Assembly: GCF_020085105.1 (NCBI RefSeq) | Contig: NC_058051.1 | Coordinates: forward strand, 19,415,455-19,479,454 | DNA: 64,000 bases | Direction of reading: 5' to 3' | From: Siniperca chuatsi | Lineage: Eukaryota > Chordata > Actinopteri > Centrarchiformes > Sinipercidae | In this document: positions 60,209 through 64,000 of the stretch, piece after piece | Layout of the letters: the number at the start of each line of letters is the position of its first letter | Position numbering within the stretch: position 1 is the stretch's first letter | Translations under genes and position numbers: made by a program | Notes under the pieces: generated by a model | What the model was told of the DNA's origin: nothing | Databases searched by the model: none | The model's input: only the letters and a program-made list of their open reading frames with translations

Positions 60209-60333
60209 TTTCTTTACAGGCGTGCATTGGACTAGATTATCATATCAAGTCCTTTGGTTGTCATTAGACAGCTTTCAGAGGTGAGGTAGGACTGATTAGG
60301 TGAAGCTGTTGTTCTTCTGGGTAAAGCTCTTAC

Positions 60334-61314
60334 TGTAGCATTCCCGGCTGAACAGATGCATCTTACTCTCAGGAACTGATGTTTATAAAGAATTTAATTT
60401 CCAAAAACACCGTAAGAGCTGAATAAAAACAACAAACAAGCATTAGACATCTGCCTGCAAATAGTATACAAATATCCATAAATATATAAACGAATACACA
60501 TTTGCAATTAATTGGCTTAAATCATAAATAATGTGTAAATAAATCACATTTTAGCAAACTGGCTAATGCAATAACCTATATGAATTGTTTTAATTACAAC
60601 AATCTCCTTTTAGAGTGCAATGTTAACTACGTTACATGAAACACCCGAGTTAACAATCAATTAATTTTGGTAAAACGGACAATCTCAATTTAGAGAGAAA
60701 AACGTAAATTAATTATATAAAATTACCAAATGAAGTGCTGATTTACTGTAAACAATCTATCTGGAGTGCAAATCAAGAGAAACACTGACGAGGCAATAAC
60801 AACATTAGCTAAAGAATGATATAGCTAAACCAAACACTTCAAAGTCCTTCAAAGTTTACCACACAACATAAAACTAAAACGGTACCTTGTGCCCTTCAGC
60901 CAGGAGCTAAGATGTAGAAAGAAACCTTTTTAAAACAAACATTTGTACAGTGAGTACCCAAGGGTTTATCCTTTCTCTCTTAACGTTAAATCAGAATGGC
61001 GCTTCACGTAAAAAGAGCGCCAATGTACACAAAGAGTGCTGCTGCACTTCCTTTTCCAGACTTCAAAATAAAAGCATGTGAGGTAAAAAATGTACACTTA
61101 ATAAAACAAATAAAAATACAATGTCCACATTAAGTATGCAGCAAGAATTGTTAGTCAACCAAAAACAAACAAAGTAACATTTGGTTCAAGTTCAATAATA
61201 AAGTCCTTTCTTGTGAAAGCCTTTCTCAGGAGTTCCATGGCAACACTGCCCTCTATGGTTGGAGGTAAAGATGACGACCTACTTCAGTGATTGGGGATTC
61301 AATGGTCATTTACA
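60334..61314 (-). repeat. LTR 3 (5' LTR of copy B)
   Basis: 981 bp with TG...CA ends in element orientation. It differs at 61150 (G here, A in LTR 1 and 2). The 5' leader that follows (GTAAGAGCTTTACCCAGAAG) has no TGG-type primer-binding site next to the LTR. Confidence 0.93.
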
Positions 61315-61319
61315 GAGAG
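61315..61319. repeat. Right target-site duplication GAGAG
   Basis: Exact match to 46109-46113 at the other outer edge of the array. Confidence 0.85.
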
Positions 61320-62490
61320 ACTAGATAATCACTGTCTAGTTTTAAAATGATGTGCGCGTAGTGTCATCACTGGTCTCCATAGAGGTTGCTGCTGAGTTTC
61401 ATTTTGTGCACGCGCATATGAACGCATGTATGTTATCTTTTCCGAGCTGCAGTTTATAAACACCGTTGCCCGTTGGCGTTTATAAAAACGTAATAAATAA
61501 TTGTATTTCACTCTCATTTTTGTAGGTCACAGAACACAGCCCCGGAAGACACAGACAGACCAAGAGATGCAGCGCCCAGCTAACGTTAGCAAGACAGACT
61601 ATGGATGTATACAGACTAGAGAGAGATGCCCTGCAAGCTAGCACATCAACTTAACGTTACTGTTATTTTCTAATATCAAACGTGGAGAGGAGAGAACACA
61701 AGTGTACCTGATTGCTGAATTCCCGCAATTCACTCTCATGTTTCTTTCTGTCTTTATTGCCAGAAAGATAGTTCGGCTTCACTCTTATCAAAGTTGTCAA
61801 CATTGACACCCACTTTGACAAGAGGGAGAGGCGGGGCCCTTGCGTAATTTGCGTAGGGAGTGTATAGGGCTTACATGTCCCGGACTAAACCTGAGCTCCG
61901 CCTAAAACTGTTTTGCCTCATCCAAAAGACATTTCATTTTCATTTCTATGTGTCTAAAGTGAGTTATAACTTTCTAAACAAAATGATAAAACCAGGTAAC
62001 GGAAAGAGACAAAAAAAGGGCTTCGGAGATTAAGAACTTGGCAAAGCTAGCGGGCATGGGAGAAGCTAAAGCAAACAAACAAAATGACAAAACCAGGTAA
62101 AGGAAAGAGACAAGAAAAGTATGCTCTCGCTCTGAACTGTTTGAGGACCAATTGTTGTTTCTTCCCTCAATGGCATTGTTCATCTGTGAAATGGAGTGTC
62201 TCCTTTGTTTTGAGAGAGGTGGATAGTTACCCTGCTAATCTGGGCCTCACGCAGGCCCCTGGGTCTAGTTTTAACTTGAGCTTTGGGATATGGAAGCACT
62301 GCTCATGGGTTCAGGGTGGGTTCTTACGTTTTTTGGTAGTGGCTTTTTCAGCACATCTGTCTGTTCAGGTTATTATTTGTTTTGCCACGGTTGTCATGCA
62401 ACAGGTTCCTCTAAGCAGGAGATATTATATATGTTAACTGATCCACATAAACACAGCAACGGTGAAGTTAAACTAAGCTTTAATGTATAG
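61320..62490. other. Flank with short direct duplication, possibly LINE 5' region
   Basis: No gene recognised. A ~40-base segment occurs twice, 101 bases apart (about 61977 and 62078; AAAACCAGGTAA.GGAAAGAG), each time beginning at an ATG. The second is open for a short way (MTKPGKGKRQEKYALALN). It sits just before the LINE endonuclease and may be the remains of its ORF1 or 5' region; this is an inference. Confidence 0.35.
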
Positions 62491-62491
62491 G

Positions 62492-64000
62492 GGATGAATA
62501 GTCAACTGAAAAGAGGAAAAGTGTATGCACATCTACATGCACTCAAAGCTGATATCTGTTTTCTCCAGGAAACACACATTAGGAAAACGGCAGCGAAAGT
62601 ACTTTCTCCTTCATGAGCATCTCAGGTCCACCAGTCAAACTTTAGCACAAAAACAAGAGGTGTTGTAATCTTGATAAGGAAAAAATATAACATTTTTCCA
62701 CACTCAAACTATCTCTGACCAGAGGGGCAGATATTTAATAGTTAGTGGAACATTAAGCTCCATACCAATAACATTAGTGAGTGTGTATGGGTCTAACTTT
62801 GATGATTCCATCTTCTTTCAGAATCATAACATAATCATAGGTGGAAATTTCAATTGCACTTTAGATTCTGTCCTAGACAGGCAGCGCCCCAAGTAAGCTC
62901 ATTTACTTATATCGGATCATGCCACTGTCTCTCTAAATCTTAAATTGAACCACAAAATGGGTGAATACAGCTGGCACTTAAAAAATGCCTTGTTAAAGGA
63001 TAAGGAATTTTGCTCCTATCTTTTGGGTAAAAAAGATCTATACCTAAACACCAATGATGCAGGCGATGTTGATGATTCCACTGTTTGGGAAACTATGAAT
63101 GCTGTTCTTAGAGGCCACATAATATCATATGAGGCAGCAGAAAAGAAATGGTCCAAGAAAAGGTAAACTGAAATAGATAATCAGTTAGCTAATCTCGAGG
63201 CTTCATAAAGAACAAATCATAAATCAGAATTACTGCTTTACTGTATGAGTATAATTTTATAATGTCCAAAAATGTTTCAAAATTACTGGTACAAGTCAGA
63301 CAGAGATACTTTGAGCTTGGTGAAAAGCCCCACAGGTTACTAGCCCGTCAGCTAAGACAATCGCAGGCCTCCAGAGCCATGCATTGTATCAAGTCAAGGG
63401 ATGGTACTTTACTGACGGACCCTGAAAAAATCAATAAATGTTTTGCAGATGTTTATGCAAATATTTATCAATCACAGGACGAACCAGATCTTGAAGCAAT
63501 GAAAACATTTTTTGAAAATCTGAATTTACCCAAGCTGTCAATGGATTCAATAAATGCACTAGATACTGATATTAATCTGGATGAGTTAAAAAAAGTAATC
63601 TCCTCCTTCCCCAGTAATAAGGCAGCTGGTCTAGATGGCTTTAGCATAGAATTCTTCAAAGTATTTTGTTCTAAACTGTCATGTTGAATCACTCTGGGCT
63701 GACCTCTGGGTTGCCGCCCACCCTATATAAAGCCAACATCTCACTGATTCCAAAACCAAGCCATGACCCTAAGGTGGTTTCATCATATCGCTCTTTTTCG
63801 TTGTTGCTCTTTGGAACCAAAATCCTTGGGAAAGTTCTGGCCAATAAACTAAAAGAAAAGATATGACCTATTATTCATCCCGACCAAATCGGCTTCATGC
63901 CAGGTAGACATATGTATTTCCACTGTGTCGCCTTTTCAATATTTTGTACACATCACGCATACAGAAGAGGCTGTTGTCATTTCATTAGACGCGTGTTTGA
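62492..64000 (+). pseudogene. L1-like LINE ORF2, decayed and cut by window end
   Basis: Endonuclease start at 62497-62620: NSQLKRGKVYAHLHALKADI then CFLQETHIRK, with the QETH motif; a stop follows. The endonuclease-RT linker lies at 62945-63166 (WHLKNALLKDKEFCSYLL, TVWETMNAVLRGHIISYEA). The RT entry at 63262-63687 has ELKKVISSFPSNKAAGLDGF, and 63700-63866 encodes LPPTLYKANISLIPK and SSYRSFSLLLFGTKILGKVL. In another frame the sequence runs QIGFMPGR-like into VVISLDA at the window end, the region of the first RT catalytic Asp. Many stops and frameshifts are present, so it is inactive. The family resembles fish L1/Tx1-type elements. Confidence 0.85.

Larger units (their letters stand above)
46109..61319 (-). 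mobile_element. BEL/Pao tandem array with three LTRs
   Basis: Two internal regions (47095-53222 and 54204-60333) are separated and flanked by three 981-bp LTRs. The array proper spans 46114-61314. GAGAG occurs just outside both outer edges (46109-46113 and 61315-61319), whereas the middle LTR has no such duplication. Hence one integration event, followed by tandem amplification sharing the middle LTR. Coding order on the minus strand is Gag, protease, reverse transcriptase, RNase H, integrase, the BEL/Pao order; no envelope gene is present. LTRs differ at only one or two positions, so the insertion is young. Confidence 0.95.

Noticed and set aside
46109-61319. Endogenous retrovirus with envelope
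   Set aside because: Domain order, DUF1759 and DUF5641 identify BEL/Pao, and no envelope-like ORF lies between integrase and the 3' LTR.

Overview
The window looks like teleost fish DNA, most likely a percomorph. It is AT-rich and dominated by transposon-derived repeats typical of fish: a Tc1-like transposon with long terminal inverted repeats, BEL/Pao and Ty3/gypsy LTR elements, L2-like LINE tails, an L1-like LINE, hAT-like elements and several MITEs. No host gene could be named. Exon calls were made by eye from splice signals and reading-frame phase and are tentative.

Layout. Bases 1-9000: mostly unremarkable non-coding sequence, with a phase-consistent chain of candidate plus-strand exons ending near 6666. 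Bases 9016-27220: a chain of seven minus-strand candidate exons that stays in phase from an ATG (27220) to a stop (9016) and would encode about 151 residues. If both chains are real, the two genes are convergent with about 2.3 kb between their stops. The introns of the minus-strand candidate hold a hairpin MITE, a solo LTR inside a decayed Ty3/gypsy gag-protease relic, a Tc1-like element whose transposase has lost its first catalytic Asp, LINE fragments and one MITE (24.1 kb); a second copy of that MITE lies just upstream of the ATG exon (27.4 kb).

Bases 27.4-46.1 kb: no gene recognised. This part holds MITEs, LINE tails, a decayed THAP-domain exon, a hAT-like element inserted in another repeat, a (GT)n microsatellite and a hAT-like element with a BED-finger relic.

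Bases 46114-61314: the most striking feature, a 15.2-kb minus-strand BEL/Pao array with the structure LTR-internal-LTR-internal-LTR. The three LTRs are each 981 bp and nearly identical. Only the outer edges carry the 5-bp duplication GAGAG, so this is one insertion that became a tandem array. Each internal copy has the order Gag (DUF1759), CCHC knuckles, aspartic protease, reverse transcriptase, RNase H, integrase and DUF5641. Frame breaks are single-base deletions, mostly in homopolymers, at different places in the two copies, so assembly or base-calling error is a serious alternative to decay.

Bases 61.3-64.0 kb: flanking DNA followed by a decayed plus-strand L1-like LINE (endonuclease, linker, reverse transcriptase) that runs off the window end.
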